Of a stretch of DNA of 47,340 bases, positions 16,499 to 23,281 are shown one piece after another (positions within the stretch are counted from its first letter, which is position 1; the number at the start of each line of letters is the position of its first letter). Location: the NCBI RefSeq assembly GCF_943371255.1, contig NZ_CALRUC010000020.1:1-47340 (forward strand), in the 5' to 3' direction. The stretch comes from Ferrovibrio terrae_B (lineage in GTDB: Bacteria; Pseudomonadota; Alphaproteobacteria; Ferrovibrionales; Ferrovibrionaceae). The notes beneath the pieces were generated by a model. The model did no database searches, was not told the DNA's origin, and was given only the letters and a program-made list of their open reading frames with translations. A program made the translations under genes and the position numbers.

Positions 16499-16528
16499 GT
16501 GATACGGCGCGAGGGCCATACTCGTCAA
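16499..16528 (-). promoter_or_regulatory. candidate metZ promoter
   Basis: On the minus strand, TTGACG (16528-16523) and TATCAC (16504-16499) are separated by 18 bases. This would place transcription start near 16492, just before the SAM-II aptamer at 16475. The -35 matches five of six consensus bases and the -10 four of six. Confidence 0.5.
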
Positions 16529-16564
16529 GTCCGAAACGCCTCCATGGCCGGCTGGGCTGGTTCA

Positions 16565-16672
16565 GGTTCGTTGAGGTCCGCTCGGGTCCGTTGGGTGCTC
16601 GTTCGGGTTCGTTGGGGTCCGTTGAGGTTCGTTCGGGTTCGTTCGGGTTCGTTCGGGTTCGTTGGAGTTCGC
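16565..16672. repeat. 10-bp tandem repeat array upstream of the metZ promoter
   Basis: About eleven units of a 10-base motif, consensus GGTTCGTTCG, some with GGTCCG variants, run through this stretch with one 1-base shift near 16595-16605. The four units from 16626 to 16665 are nearly identical. The stretch belongs to the 308-bp gap between the SAM-II aptamer and the polymerase gene (16476-16784); the rest of that gap is the metZ promoter and an AT-rich segment (16684-16760). The ORFs through the array overlap the riboswitch and are not credible genes. Confidence 0.85.
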
Positions 16673-16784
16673 GGCATGCCCAAGTCATTGATTTCCATAG
16701 AATCGCATAGAAATGGAACATTATAAGATTATATAGGAAAATAATGACAATATCCAGGACAATCCCGCGGCCGGCGCCGGCGCC

Positions 16785-18113
16785 CTATTCCTTGAACTCT
16801 TCCTTCTTGGGGATACGGTTGAAGGCGATCTTGGCCCCCATGAAATCGGACTTGTGCCTGGGCAGCGGGCCGATCCGCACCGTGTCCTTCTTGTCGTATT
16901 TCTGGTTCAGCTTATCCATGGCGCTCCACAGCCGGGCACGCTTGGCGGCCGCTTCGGCATCATCCTGCTCCAGACCCGATGCGCCGCCGAACAGATCGAG
17001 TGTCACCGCGTCTTTCGGCACCAGGCCGGAGAGCCACATGCCAACCTTCATATAGCGACCGCGCGGCTTTTTCGTCTCGACCAGCATCTGCGCCCACAGC
17101 CGGGCGATGGCATCGAGGATGACGAAATTGTCCTGCGTCTGGGTCAGGCGGAAATCGGCGGCCCAGCGCGTATCGTCATCGAACCGCACCTTGATGCCGA
17201 GGTTGCCGGCCACAAAGCCAAGCCGGCGCAGCCGCGCGCCGCCCTTCACGCCCAGCCGGCGCAGGATCAGGCGGGCGGATTCGGCGTCGCGGAACTGCGG
17301 CGGCAACACATGTTCGTGGCTGAGGCTGCGGGTCGCGTCGGTCTGACTGTAATCACCGATGCCGCGCAGGCGCTGGATGAAAGCCGGGCCTTCCTTGCTG
17401 CCCCAGATGCGGCGCGCCTCTTCAGGCTTCATCTCCCAGAGCTGGGCGATACTGTTGATGCCGGCCTCATTCAACCGCACTTCCATGTTGTGGCCGATGC
17501 CGGGCAGGTCGCGCAGCGTGAGCGGCAGGATGCGGTCCGGCAGCTCATGACCCTCGATCACGGTGAGGCCGTCGGGCTTCTGCATGTCACTGGCCAGCTT
17601 GGCGAGGAACTGATTGGGCGCGATGCCGATCGAGCAGCGCACACAGTCGCCCAGATTGGCCAGCAGGCCGGCACGGATGCGGCGTGACAGCGCGATGGCG
17701 TTGTCTTTCAGACGTTCGGGCCCTATCAGTTCGCAGGAGACCTCGTCGATCGACCAGGTCTTGTAGACGGGGATATGGCGGTCGATCTCTTCCTCGACCA
17801 GATGATGGAATTCGACATAACGGTCATGCCGCGCATTGACGATGGCGATGCCGGGATACTTCTGCTTGGCCTCCCAGACCGGCGTGCCGGTCTTGATGCC
17901 GAAGGTCTTGGCTTCGATGGAGGCGGCGATGGCAGACGTCGTGTCGCTCATCACCGGCACGACGATGATCGGCTTGCCGCGCAGGGCCGGGTTGTCCTGC
18001 TGCTCGACGCTGGCGAAAAAGCTGTTCAGGTCGAGATAGAGGAAGCGCAGCGACGAGGCCGCCCAGGCCTTGCGGGCGGCGATATCGGCGTCGGAACGGG
18101 GCGGCGGGCTCAT
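16785..18113 (-). CDS. Y-family DNA polymerase (DinB/UmuC-like)
   Basis: A 442-residue translesion polymerase. The palm carries LYLDLNSFFASVEQQ and SIDEVSCEL, giving the catalytic Asp, Asp and Glu; the FF pair supplies the steric gate. Then come the SIGIAPNQFLAKLASDMQKP fingers motif, the DLPGIGHNMEVRL helix-hairpin-helix thumb, and a little-finger domain. Near the C-terminus VTLDLFG resembles a beta-clamp binding motif. Alphaproteobacterial members are often mislabelled ImpB type VI secretion proteins. No lexA, imuA or dnaE2 is adjacent. The AT-rich gap downstream separates it from metZ. Confidence 0.9.
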   Translation of the reverse strand: MSPPPRSDADIAARKAWAASSLRFLYLDLNSFFASVEQQDNPALRGKPIIVVPVMSDTTSAIAASIEAKTFGIKTGTPVWEAKQKYPGIAIVNARHDRYVEFHHLVEEEIDRHIPVYKTWSIDEVSCELIGPERLKDNAIALSRRIRAGLLANLGDCVRCSIGIAPNQFLAKLASDMQKPDGLTVIEGHELPDRILPLTLRDLPGIGHNMEVRLNEAGINSIAQLWEMKPEEARRIWGSKEGPAFIQRLRGIGDYSQTDATRSLSHEHVLPPQFRDAESARLILRRLGVKGGARLRRLGFVAGNLGIKVRFDDDTRWAADFRLTQTQDNFVILDAIARLWAQMLVETKKPRGRYMKVGMWLSGLVPKDAVTLDLFGGASGLEQDDAEAAAKRARLWSAMDKLNQKYDKKDTVRIGPLPRHKSDFMGAKIAFNRIPKKEEFKE

Positions 18114-18188
18114 GACACGAGTTTAGCCCGCCCCGGATGAATACGAAATGGGAACATTCTCCCCTTTCTGCCCTCCGCACTCCCTCCA

Positions 18189-18285
18189 ACCGTCATGCCC
18201 GGCCTTGTGCCGGGCATCCATCTGCGCGTTCCGAGGTGCGGAGGGTTGGGATGGACCCTCGGAATAAATCCGAGGGTGACGGTCT
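18189..18285. repeat. 97-bp cloverleaf-like repeat, copy A
   Basis: The element starts ACCGTCA and ends with the complementary TGACGGT (then CT). Between them are hairpin 1 (ATGCCCGGC / GCCGGGCAT, loop CTTGT, 18195-18217), a middle arm closed by TCCATC (18217-18222) and GATGGA (18250-18255), and hairpin 2 (ACCCTCGGA / TCCGAGGGT, loop ATAAA). It starts 75 bases upstream of the polymerase start and ends 8 bases after the GIY-YIG stop. Copy B at 18596 is in the same orientation. Confidence 0.92.
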
Positions 18286-18293
18286 TTGAGTAT

Positions 18294-18584
18294 CTAGGCA
18301 TTCAGTGTGTCGAACAGGTCGCGCCATTCTGGATTAGCCGCGGTAATCGTCCGCAATTTCCATTGGCGCGGCCATAGTTTCATCGTCTTCTCGCGCCGGA
18401 TCGCCACTTCGATACTGTCATGGGCCTCAAAATAAACGAGGCACTTCAAACCATATCGTTTGGTGAAGCCATCAACGACGCCCTCACGATGCTCCCATGC
18501 CCGACGCGCAATGTCGCTGGTCACGCCGATATAGAGCGTGCCATTGGGTTTGTTGGTCATGATGTAGACCCAACCACCGGCCAT
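18294..18584 (-). CDS. GIY-YIG nuclease family protein
   Basis: A 96-residue single-domain GIY-YIG endonuclease-like protein. The motif pair is VYIMTN and LYIGVTSDIARRAWEHR, with the catalytic Tyr residues, the Arg in the following helix and the downstream Glu (FEAHDSIEVAIRREKTMKLW). Length fits the small stand-alone class (formerly COG2827-like) that lacks a DNA-recognition domain. Substrate is unknown. The gene is framed at 8 and 11 bp by two directly repeated palindromic elements, which may be its DNA targets. GC content is somewhat lower than that of the neighbours. Confidence 0.88.
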   Translation of the reverse strand: MAGGWVYIMTNKPNGTLYIGVTSDIARRAWEHREGVVDGFTKRYGLKCLVYFEAHDSIEVAIRREKTMKLWPRQWKLRTITAANPEWRDLFDTLNA

Positions 18585-18595
18585 ACCACAATTCT

Positions 18596-18692
18596 ACCGT
18601 CACCCTTGGGCTTGTCCCAAGGGTCCATCTGCGCGTTCCGAGGTGCGGAGGGTTGGGATGGACCCTCGGAATAAATCCGAGGGTGACGGTCT
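18596..18692. repeat. 97-bp cloverleaf-like repeat, copy B
   Basis: Same orientation and length as copy A. The 69 bases from TCCATC to the end (18624-18692) are identical to 18217-18285. Hairpin 1 has the stem ACCCTTGGG / CCCAAGGGT (18602-18624) with the same CTTGT loop. All ten differences from copy A are in this stem and form five compensated pairs. Because its stem begins ACCCT, the terminal inverted repeat is extended to 11 bp (ACCGTCACCCT with AGGGTGACGGT). Confidence 0.92.
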
Positions 18693-18712
18693 GTGTAACG
18701 GCAAAATTGCTT

Positions 18713-19387
18713 TTAAGACCCGCAGCGGTTCCAGGGCCCGATATCCCAGTGGAAGCTTTTGGCATGCGCCGCATCGGCATTGGGGCCGAGCACCACGGCG
18801 AAGAAGCGGCAGGCCTCGCGGTTCACGCCGCGCAGATACTGCCCCTCGCGGCCCTGGCTGCGGAAATGATCGGCCACCGAAACGCGCCGCCCATCGGCCA
18901 GCACGAAGCCCCAGATGTCGATGGCGCGGCCATGGCCATGTTCGCTGATGCGGCTGGAATTGCCGGTCATGCGTTTGCAGGTGAACGCCCCGGCATGGTT
19001 GATCTGCTTCAGCGGCTGGCCGAAGACACGCAGGGCCTCGGGCAGCAGCACCTCCTTCTCGAACTGCATCAGCCGCAGCGCCAGCGGACAGGTCATTTCC
19101 GCCGGCCGCACCAGCTCGACGCCGGTGGCGATCAGCCGCACGCCATTCTGCAGCGTGCAGCCATCCTTGCCGGCCTCGGCCTGGGCGATCAGCTCGAATT
19201 TCGCACCGGTGGCGGCCAGATCGTTGAGGCAGGCGGCCTGGATGATGTCGCGGCCGATCCATTGCGAACTGGCCGGCGGCTGCGTCGGTTCGGGCAAGGG
19301 CGCGGCCTGACGGGCCGGACGCGGCGCGCAGGCCGCGGCCAGCAGCAGCAATGCGAGGGCGGCAGTTACTCGGAAACCGGCAGCCAC
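18713..19387 (-). CDS. extensin-like domain lipoprotein
   Basis: A 224-residue exported protein with the bacterial extensin-like C-terminal domain, a likely metal-dependent cell-wall peptidase fold (D-Ala-D-Ala carboxypeptidase related). The start GTG at 19387 is chosen because GGAGG lies four bases upstream and it yields a lipoprotein signal (MAAGFRVTAALALLLLAAAC). The domain shows CTLQNGVRLIATGVELVRPA, NHAGAFTCKRM, SEHGHGRAIDIWGF and FHWDIGPWNRC, with paired cysteines and His/Asp residues. The first 22 bases overlap the end of epmA, suggesting translational coupling. Confidence 0.85.
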   Translation of the reverse strand: MAAGFRVTAALALLLLAAACAPRPARQAAPLPEPTQPPASSQWIGRDIIQAACLNDLAATGAKFELIAQAEAGKDGCTLQNGVRLIATGVELVRPAEMTCPLALRLMQFEKEVLLPEALRVFGQPLKQINHAGAFTCKRMTGNSSRISEHGHGRAIDIWGFVLADGRRVSVADHFRSQGREGQYLRGVNREACRFFAVVLGPNADAAHAKSFHWDIGPWNRCGS

Positions 19388-20430
19388 AGCACCTCCTCGA
19401 TGCGGGTCGCACCAGCCAGCAGCATGACCAGGCGATCGACGCCCAGCGCGATGCCGGCGCAATCGGGCAGGCCATGCTCCAGCGCGGCCAGGAAATCCCC
19501 GTCGATCGGGTAATCGTAGCCATAGAGCCGCCGTTTCAGCGCCATATCGGCCTCGAAGCGGCGGCGCTGCTCGGCGGCATCGGTGAGTTCGGAAAAGGCA
19601 TTCGCCAGTTCCATGCCGCAGGCATACAGCTCGAACCGCTCGGCCAGATGCGGCGCGGCTTTTTTCGGCCGGCTGAGCGCGGCCTGATGGATCGGGTAGT
19701 CATGCAGGATGCAGGGTGCGTCAAGACCGAGCCGGGGCTCGATCCTGTCCAGCGCAACACGGAAATACAGATCGTCCCAGCTGTCGCCGGCATCGACCCG
19801 CACGCCGATGGCCGCGCAGGCCGCACGCATGGCGGCGAGGTCCGGGTTATGCGGATCGGCGCCGATGCAGGTCGCCAGATCCAGTCGTGCATATCGCGCA
19901 AAGGCCTCATGCACGGTGAGATACTGCCAGGGCTGCAGGATATCGGCCGTGTGCCCCTGCCAGGTGAGTGTGCTGCGCCCGGTGGCGGCGGCAATCGCCT
20001 GCAGCAGGGTTTCGCAGTCGCGCATGATGCCGCGGTAATCCGCGCCTGATCGATACCATTCCAGCATCAGGAAGGCGGGATGATGGGTGGCGGCGCGCTC
20101 GCCGTTGCGGAACACCGGTGCGAACTGGAACAGCTTCGGTTCGCCGGCCACCAGCAGCTTCTTCATGGCGAATTCCGGCGAGGTATGCAGATACAGCGGC
20201 CGGGTCGTGCCGTCGGGATTCTCCAGGCTGGTGGCAAAGGCCTTCAAATGCGGTTCCAGCCCCGGCGAGACCTGCAGGGCCGGGGTCTCGGCCTCGACGA
20301 ATCCGAGCCCGGCAAAGCACGACCGCAGCGCCGCCAGGACGGCCTGGCGCAACAGCAGATTGGGCCGGCGGCGGGCATAAAGCTCGGGATGCCACCAGGG
20401 CGGAGGGCCGGATTGTCCGGAAGTGGTCAT
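19366..20430 (-). CDS. epmA: elongation factor P--(R)-beta-lysine ligase
   Basis: EpmA (GenX, YjeA) is a truncated class II lysyl-tRNA synthetase paralogue that attaches (R)-beta-lysine to Lys34 of EF-P. The 354-residue protein lacks the tRNA anticodon-binding domain and shows YLHTSPEFAMKKLLVAGEPK, FQFAPVFRNGERAATHHPAF, FLMLEWYRSGADYRG and the motif 3 region GIALGVDRLVMLLAGA. The substrate partner efp lies divergently 123 bp away. EpmB, the lysine 2,3-aminomutase needed to make beta-lysine, is not in the window and should be elsewhere if the pathway is complete. ATG 20430 gives the family-length protein; a longer frame runs antisense through efp. Confidence 0.95.
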   Translation of the reverse strand: MTTSGQSGPPPWWHPELYARRRPNLLLRQAVLAALRSCFAGLGFVEAETPALQVSPGLEPHLKAFATSLENPDGTTRPLYLHTSPEFAMKKLLVAGEPKLFQFAPVFRNGERAATHHPAFLMLEWYRSGADYRGIMRDCETLLQAIAAATGRSTLTWQGHTADILQPWQYLTVHEAFARYARLDLATCIGADPHNPDLAAMRAACAAIGVRVDAGDSWDDLYFRVALDRIEPRLGLDAPCILHDYPIHQAALSRPKKAAPHLAERFELYACGMELANAFSELTDAAEQRRRFEADMALKRRLYGYDYPIDGDFLAALEHGLPDCAGIALGVDRLVMLLAGATRIEEVLWLPVSE

Positions 20431-20505
20431 TCCACGTGACTTTTCGCACCGACTCGGGTTGAGAAGGCTGTCCCAACCTGATAGTTTCCGCGCGGTTTTT
20501 TCGCA

Positions 20506-20529
20506 AGCGGGTCCTTGTAGGGGCCCGCT
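20506..20529 (+). promoter_or_regulatory. hairpin in the efp leader
   Basis: AGCGGGTCC pairs with GGGCCCGCT (one G-T wobble) around a 6-base loop, 24 bases before the efp ATG. It lies between the divergent epmA and efp starts. It could be a leader structure or a weak attenuator; the following T run is poor. Confidence 0.4.
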
Positions 20530-20553
20530 ATTCGTTTTCGGAGATACGCTTCC

Positions 20554-21126
20554 ATGCCCAAGGTAAATGCCAACCAGCTCCGCAAGGGCAACGTGGTCGA
20601 GATCAATGGCAAGCTGCTGGCCGTGATCACCGCGCAGAACATCCAGCCCGGCAAGGGCACGCCGGTGATGCAGCTCGACCTGCGCGACCTGAGCAGCGGC
20701 ATCAAGACCACCGAACGCTACCGCACCACCGAGTCGGTCGAGCGCGTGTTCATCGATACCCGCGAGTTCAGCTACCTGTTCGCCGAAGGCGACATGTACA
20801 CCTTCATGGATACCGAGAATTACGAGCAGATCGCCGTGCCGGCCGAAGTGGTGGGCGAACAGGCCGTGTGGCTGCAGGAAGGCATGAAGGTCGAGATCGC
20901 GCTGTATGACGGCAAGCCGGTGTCGGTGTCGCTGCCGCAGACCGTGATCATGGCCATCACCGAGACCGAGCCGACCGTGAAGGGCCAGACCGCGTCTTCG
21001 TCCTACAAGCCGGCCATCGTCGAGAACGGCCAGCGCGTGATGGTGCCGCCGCATGTCTCCTCGGGCGTGCGCATCGTCATCAACATCAGCGAAGGCGCCA
21101 CCTATATGGAACGCGCCAAGGACTGA
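20554..21126 (+). CDS. efp: elongation factor P
   Basis: EF-P binds the ribosome between the P and E sites and relieves stalling at polyproline. The 190-residue protein has the three beta-barrel domains of the family. The modification loop reads IQPGKGTPVM, with Lys34 at the position that EpmA beta-lysylates in other bacteria. The C-terminal signature VIMAITETEPTVKG and SGVRIVINISEGATYMER is present. GGAGA lies upstream of ATG 20554. The divergent epmA gene supports the lysine-modified EF-P class rather than the rhamnosylated one, which has Arg at this site. Confidence 0.98.
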   Translation: MPKVNANQLRKGNVVEINGKLLAVITAQNIQPGKGTPVMQLDLRDLSSGIKTTERYRTTESVERVFIDTREFSYLFAEGDMYTFMDTENYEQIAVPAEVVGEQAVWLQEGMKVEIALYDGKPVSVSLPQTVIMAITETEPTVKGQTASSSYKPAIVENGQRVMVPPHVSSGVRIVINISEGATYMERAKD

Positions 21127-21150
21127 GCCGGCATCCGGCCGTCCCGAAAC

Positions 21151-21182
21151 AAACCCGCCACAGCGATGTGGCGGGTTTTTTC
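21151..21182. terminator. terminator after efp, probably bidirectional
   Basis: A perfect 12-bp stem (AAACCCGCCACA / TGTGGCGGGTTT, loop GCGA) is followed on the + strand by a run of six T. On the minus strand the exit reads TTTGTTTC. It lies between the convergent efp and NTF2-like genes and can serve both. Confidence 0.92.
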
Positions 21183-21191
21183 ATGCCAGAT

Positions 21192-21557
21192 TCACAGGGG
21201 CGCGAGCGGGCCGAAGAAGCCGGTGATGCGCTGCAGCCGGCCGCCCTCACCCAGCCCACAGAAATCGGTGCCCTCGCGCATCACGCTGCCATCGGCGGCA
21301 TAGCGGATGAAGCCGAAACGCAGCAGGCCGTGGTGGCAATCGACCAGGCTGCTGCGCCGGATCGTGCTGCCGGGAAATTTCTCCAGCAGCGTGCCGATAT
21401 GGGCGATCAGCGCAGTACGGTCGAGATCCTGCACCAGCGGGTCGCTGTAGCGGCAGTCTGCCGTCCAGGCCACGCGCAGCAGACGGTTGCGTTCGGCCGC
21501 ATCCGGCGCGTTCCACGCCGCGCAATAGGTATCGATCACATCATCCAGTGCCATCAT
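21192..21557 (-). CDS. NTF2-like (SnoaL) family protein
   Basis: A 121-residue cone-shaped alpha-beta barrel candidate of the NTF2-like superfamily. It begins MMALDDVIDTYCAAWNAPDA, then WTADCRYSDPLVQDLDRTAL, and ends with the RRITGFFG-type strand LQRITGFFGPLAPL. Members bind small hydrophobic ligands or act as isomerases and hydrolases; no substrate can be named. ATG 21557 follows GGGAGG by 6 bases. The gene diverges from a PAS-domain gene over a 225-bp region with two CRP-like palindromes. Confidence 0.85.
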   Translation of the reverse strand: MMALDDVIDTYCAAWNAPDAAERNRLLRVAWTADCRYSDPLVQDLDRTALIAHIGTLLEKFPGSTIRRSSLVDCHHGLLRFGFIRYAADGSVMREGTDFCGLGEGGRLQRITGFFGPLAPL

Positions 21558-21591
21558 GGCTGCCTCCCGGATTTTGCCGCAGTCTAGCAAA

Positions 21592-21609
21592 CTGTGACCG
21601 CAGACACAG
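21592..21609. promoter_or_regulatory. CRP-like operator, site 1
   Basis: CTGTGACCGCAGACACAG contains TGTGA-N6-ACACA, one base from the CRP consensus halves TGTGA-N6-TCACA. It is 35 bases upstream of the NTF2-like start. A second site of the same geometry begins exactly 40 bases further along. Confidence 0.5.
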
Positions 21610-21631
21610 GCCTGTTGCGCTGCAGCAGCCG

Positions 21632-21649
21632 CTGTGACCGGCGGCACAG
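21632..21649. promoter_or_regulatory. CRP-like operator, site 2
   Basis: CTGTGACCGGCGGCACAG sits inside a perfect 8-bp inverted repeat, CCGCTGTG / CACAGCGG, with an 8-base spacer (21629-21652). It shares CTGTGACCG and CACAG with site 1 at the same spacing. A CRP/FNR family regulator is the most likely binder. Confidence 0.55.
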
Positions 21650-21782
21650 CGGTCCGGCCGGTCCCGGTGCCTGATGGCGCCAACGAAAAAACCCGCCCCC
21701 AGTCGACCGTACCGTTTACCGCCCACCACTTCGCCTGTCGCTGCAATCCTGCCGCCAGGCCACCACAGGGGAGTGACGTGTC

Positions 21783-22232
21783 ATGTCCTGTCCGGAAGAA
21801 CTCAGGTCCCTCGAAGCCTTCTGGCACCTGAAGCGCGGCGACCGCGCCCTGCCCAGCCGCTGCGATTTCACGCCGATGGACCTGCGGCCCTGGCTCGGCA
21901 ATATCGGCGTCATCACGGTTGAACATGGCGATGGCGAGACACGATTCCGTGTCGTGCTGTCCGGCACCCGGCTCGACGACTATCGCGGCCACAGCATCAC
22001 CGGGCTGTATATCGACGAAGTGCCCCACAATGTCTGCGGCACCGCGACGTATTTCAAAGCCTGCGTGGAACAGCGCATGCCGACGTATTTCCTGCACGAC
22101 AATTCACCCAACAGCGCGATCTACACGGAGATGGGCAAGCTGCTGCTGCCGCTGAGCGAAGACGGTGTCACCGTCGACCGCATCCTGGTGGCGATCTATC
22201 CGCTGTCGACCAGCCAGCGGGAAGCGGCCTAG
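21783..22232 (+). CDS. PAS-domain protein (PAS_5-like)
   Basis: A 149-residue stand-alone PAS domain of the alphaproteobacterial type. It begins with the helical EELRSLEAFWHLKRGDRALP and continues SRCDFTPMDLRPWLGNIGVI, then RFRVVLSGTRLDDYRGHSIT and GLYIDEVP, the wording of PAS_5 (DUF1489-like sensory proteins). No output domain is attached, so it likely works by protein-protein contact or ligand sensing. ATG 21783 follows GGGGAG. It diverges from the NTF2-like gene. Confidence 0.85.
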   Translation: MSCPEELRSLEAFWHLKRGDRALPSRCDFTPMDLRPWLGNIGVITVEHGDGETRFRVVLSGTRLDDYRGHSITGLYIDEVPHNVCGTATYFKACVEQRMPTYFLHDNSPNSAIYTEMGKLLLPLSEDGVTVDRILVAIYPLSTSQREAA

Positions 22233-22239
22233 GCCTCTG

Positions 22240-22776
22240 TCAGTCCGGGCAGGGCGCGCCGGCGCGCAGCCAGGTCGCCACCGCCACCACCAGATGATCG
22301 CGATGGAGCGCCGGGCTGCCGCGTCCGGTGCCCGGCGCCCAGGCCCAGCCAATCAGCGGGTCTTCGGCGAAATGCCTGCCCAGGGCCTCAGGCTGCAGCC
22401 CGCCATTGCGCTGCGGATCGCGCAGATCGCGGCACAGGTCGCCGGCCGGCCGGTTGCGGAACACGGCATCGCCGGCTTTGGGCATGCGCCAGTCGGGCGC
22501 ACCCGGCGCGGCGGCGGTATTCTGGTTCTTGTGACAGCCCGCGCAGGTGAGCCGGGCAACGCCCTTGCCCTCAGGCCCGCGCTGCACGGCCGGCTGGTGC
22601 GGCCGGCCGTCGCGCTGCAGCGGCGCCGCCGTATCGGTGTGGCAGTTGGCGCAGCGCGGATGCTGCGTCACCTCGAAGACCGGCTGGAACAGCGCGGCCT
22701 GGGCCCGGGCTGCGTTGATGGCTGGCGCGACCGTCGCGCAGCAGGCCAGCAGCAGGAAAAAGAAACCCCTAGTCAT
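22240..22776 (-). CDS. periplasmic diheme c-type cytochrome
   Basis: A 178-residue exported protein with a Sec signal peptide (MTRGFFFLLLACCATVAPA) and two CXXCH haem c sites, CANCH and CAGCH, about 45 residues apart. Proteins of this shape are found beside isoquinoline 1-oxidoreductase genes and are annotated as an extra subunit. The iorAB-like genes lie just across the HxlR gene, so it may take electrons from that periplasmic molybdoenzyme. Its ATG overlaps the hxlR-type stop by 8 bp, so the regulator and cytochrome are likely cotranscribed. Confidence 0.85.
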   Translation of the reverse strand: MTRGFFFLLLACCATVAPAINAARAQAALFQPVFEVTQHPRCANCHTDTAAPLQRDGRPHQPAVQRGPEGKGVARLTCAGCHKNQNTAAAPGAPDWRMPKAGDAVFRNRPAGDLCRDLRDPQRNGGLQPEALGRHFAEDPLIGWAWAPGTGRGSPALHRDHLVVAVATWLRAGAPCPD

Positions 22777-23263
22777 CCTTGGGCAGGGATTTCGCCTGGC
22801 GGTCGAAGGCCGCGCGCGCGGCACCGACCAGCTGTTCGTTGCGGATCGCCCATTCCCATACGCCGCAGAGCGCCTCGCTCAGCGCGATGCCGGCCGGCGT
22901 GAGTTCGTAATCGACGCGCGGCGGCACTTCGGCATAGACCTTGCGCATCACGACGCCGTCGCGCTCCAGCTGGCGCAGCGTCTGGGTCAGCATTTTCTGG
23001 CTCACGCCCTGCAGGGTTTCGCGCAGGCGCGAAAAGCGCATGGCGCCGCGCTCATACAGCTCGTCCATCACCCGCAGGCTCCACTTGTCGCCGAAGCGCA
23101 CCATCAGGTCGCGCACCAGCTCTTCGGTTTCCTTGGTGAAGGTGCAGGTGGCGGCACTGCAGGCGGCCGGCGCGTCATCGGCATTGGTTTCCGGCAGGTG
23201 CCTATCGGGTGCCGCAAGTGCCTTATTGCTGATCGGAACCGGGATTTTATATGATTGGGTCAT
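22769..23263 (-). CDS. HxlR family transcriptional regulator
   Basis: A 164-residue winged helix-turn-helix protein. The HxlR/DUF24 core runs from VRDLMVRFGDKWSLRVMDEL through MRFSRLRETLQGVSQKMLTQ, TLRQLERDGVVMRKVYAEVP and VDYELTPAGIALSEAL. A polar 45-residue N-terminal extension has two cysteines (ACSAATC), which could act as a redox or electrophile sensor as in related quinone- and aldehyde-sensing HxlR proteins; that is inference. ATG 23263. It diverges from iorAB and shares a 286-bp promoter region with them. Confidence 0.88.
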   Translation of the reverse strand: MTQSYKIPVPISNKALAAPDRHLPETNADDAPAACSAATCTFTKETEELVRDLMVRFGDKWSLRVMDELYERGAMRFSRLRETLQGVSQKMLTQTLRQLERDGVVMRKVYAEVPPRVDYELTPAGIALSEALCGVWEWAIRNEQLVGAARAAFDRQAKSLPKDD

Positions 23264-23281
23264 GCAGACAGATAATCGCAG

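Larger units (their letters stand above)
18189..18692. other. 504-bp GIY-YIG/repeat unit, possible mobile element
   Basis: One small nuclease gene is held between two direct copies of a 97-bp structured repeat with 8 and 11 bases of spare sequence at its sides. No transposase, target-site duplication or other cargo is visible. The arrangement recalls REP elements with their tyrosine transposases, but the nuclease family here differs. That it moves as a unit is an inference. Confidence 0.5.

Noticed and set aside
16565..16672. CRISPR array
   Set aside because: Units are 10 bp with no spacers, and there are no cas genes.
16437..16721. 94-aa ORF with NPNEPER-type repeats over the decamer array
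   Set aside because: It runs through the SAM-II aptamer and the metZ promoter. The peptide repeats are just the translated 10-bp array.
18189..18692. Insertion sequence
   Set aside because: No transposase frame and no target-site duplication seen at the edges. The element is described as a possible mobile unit only.
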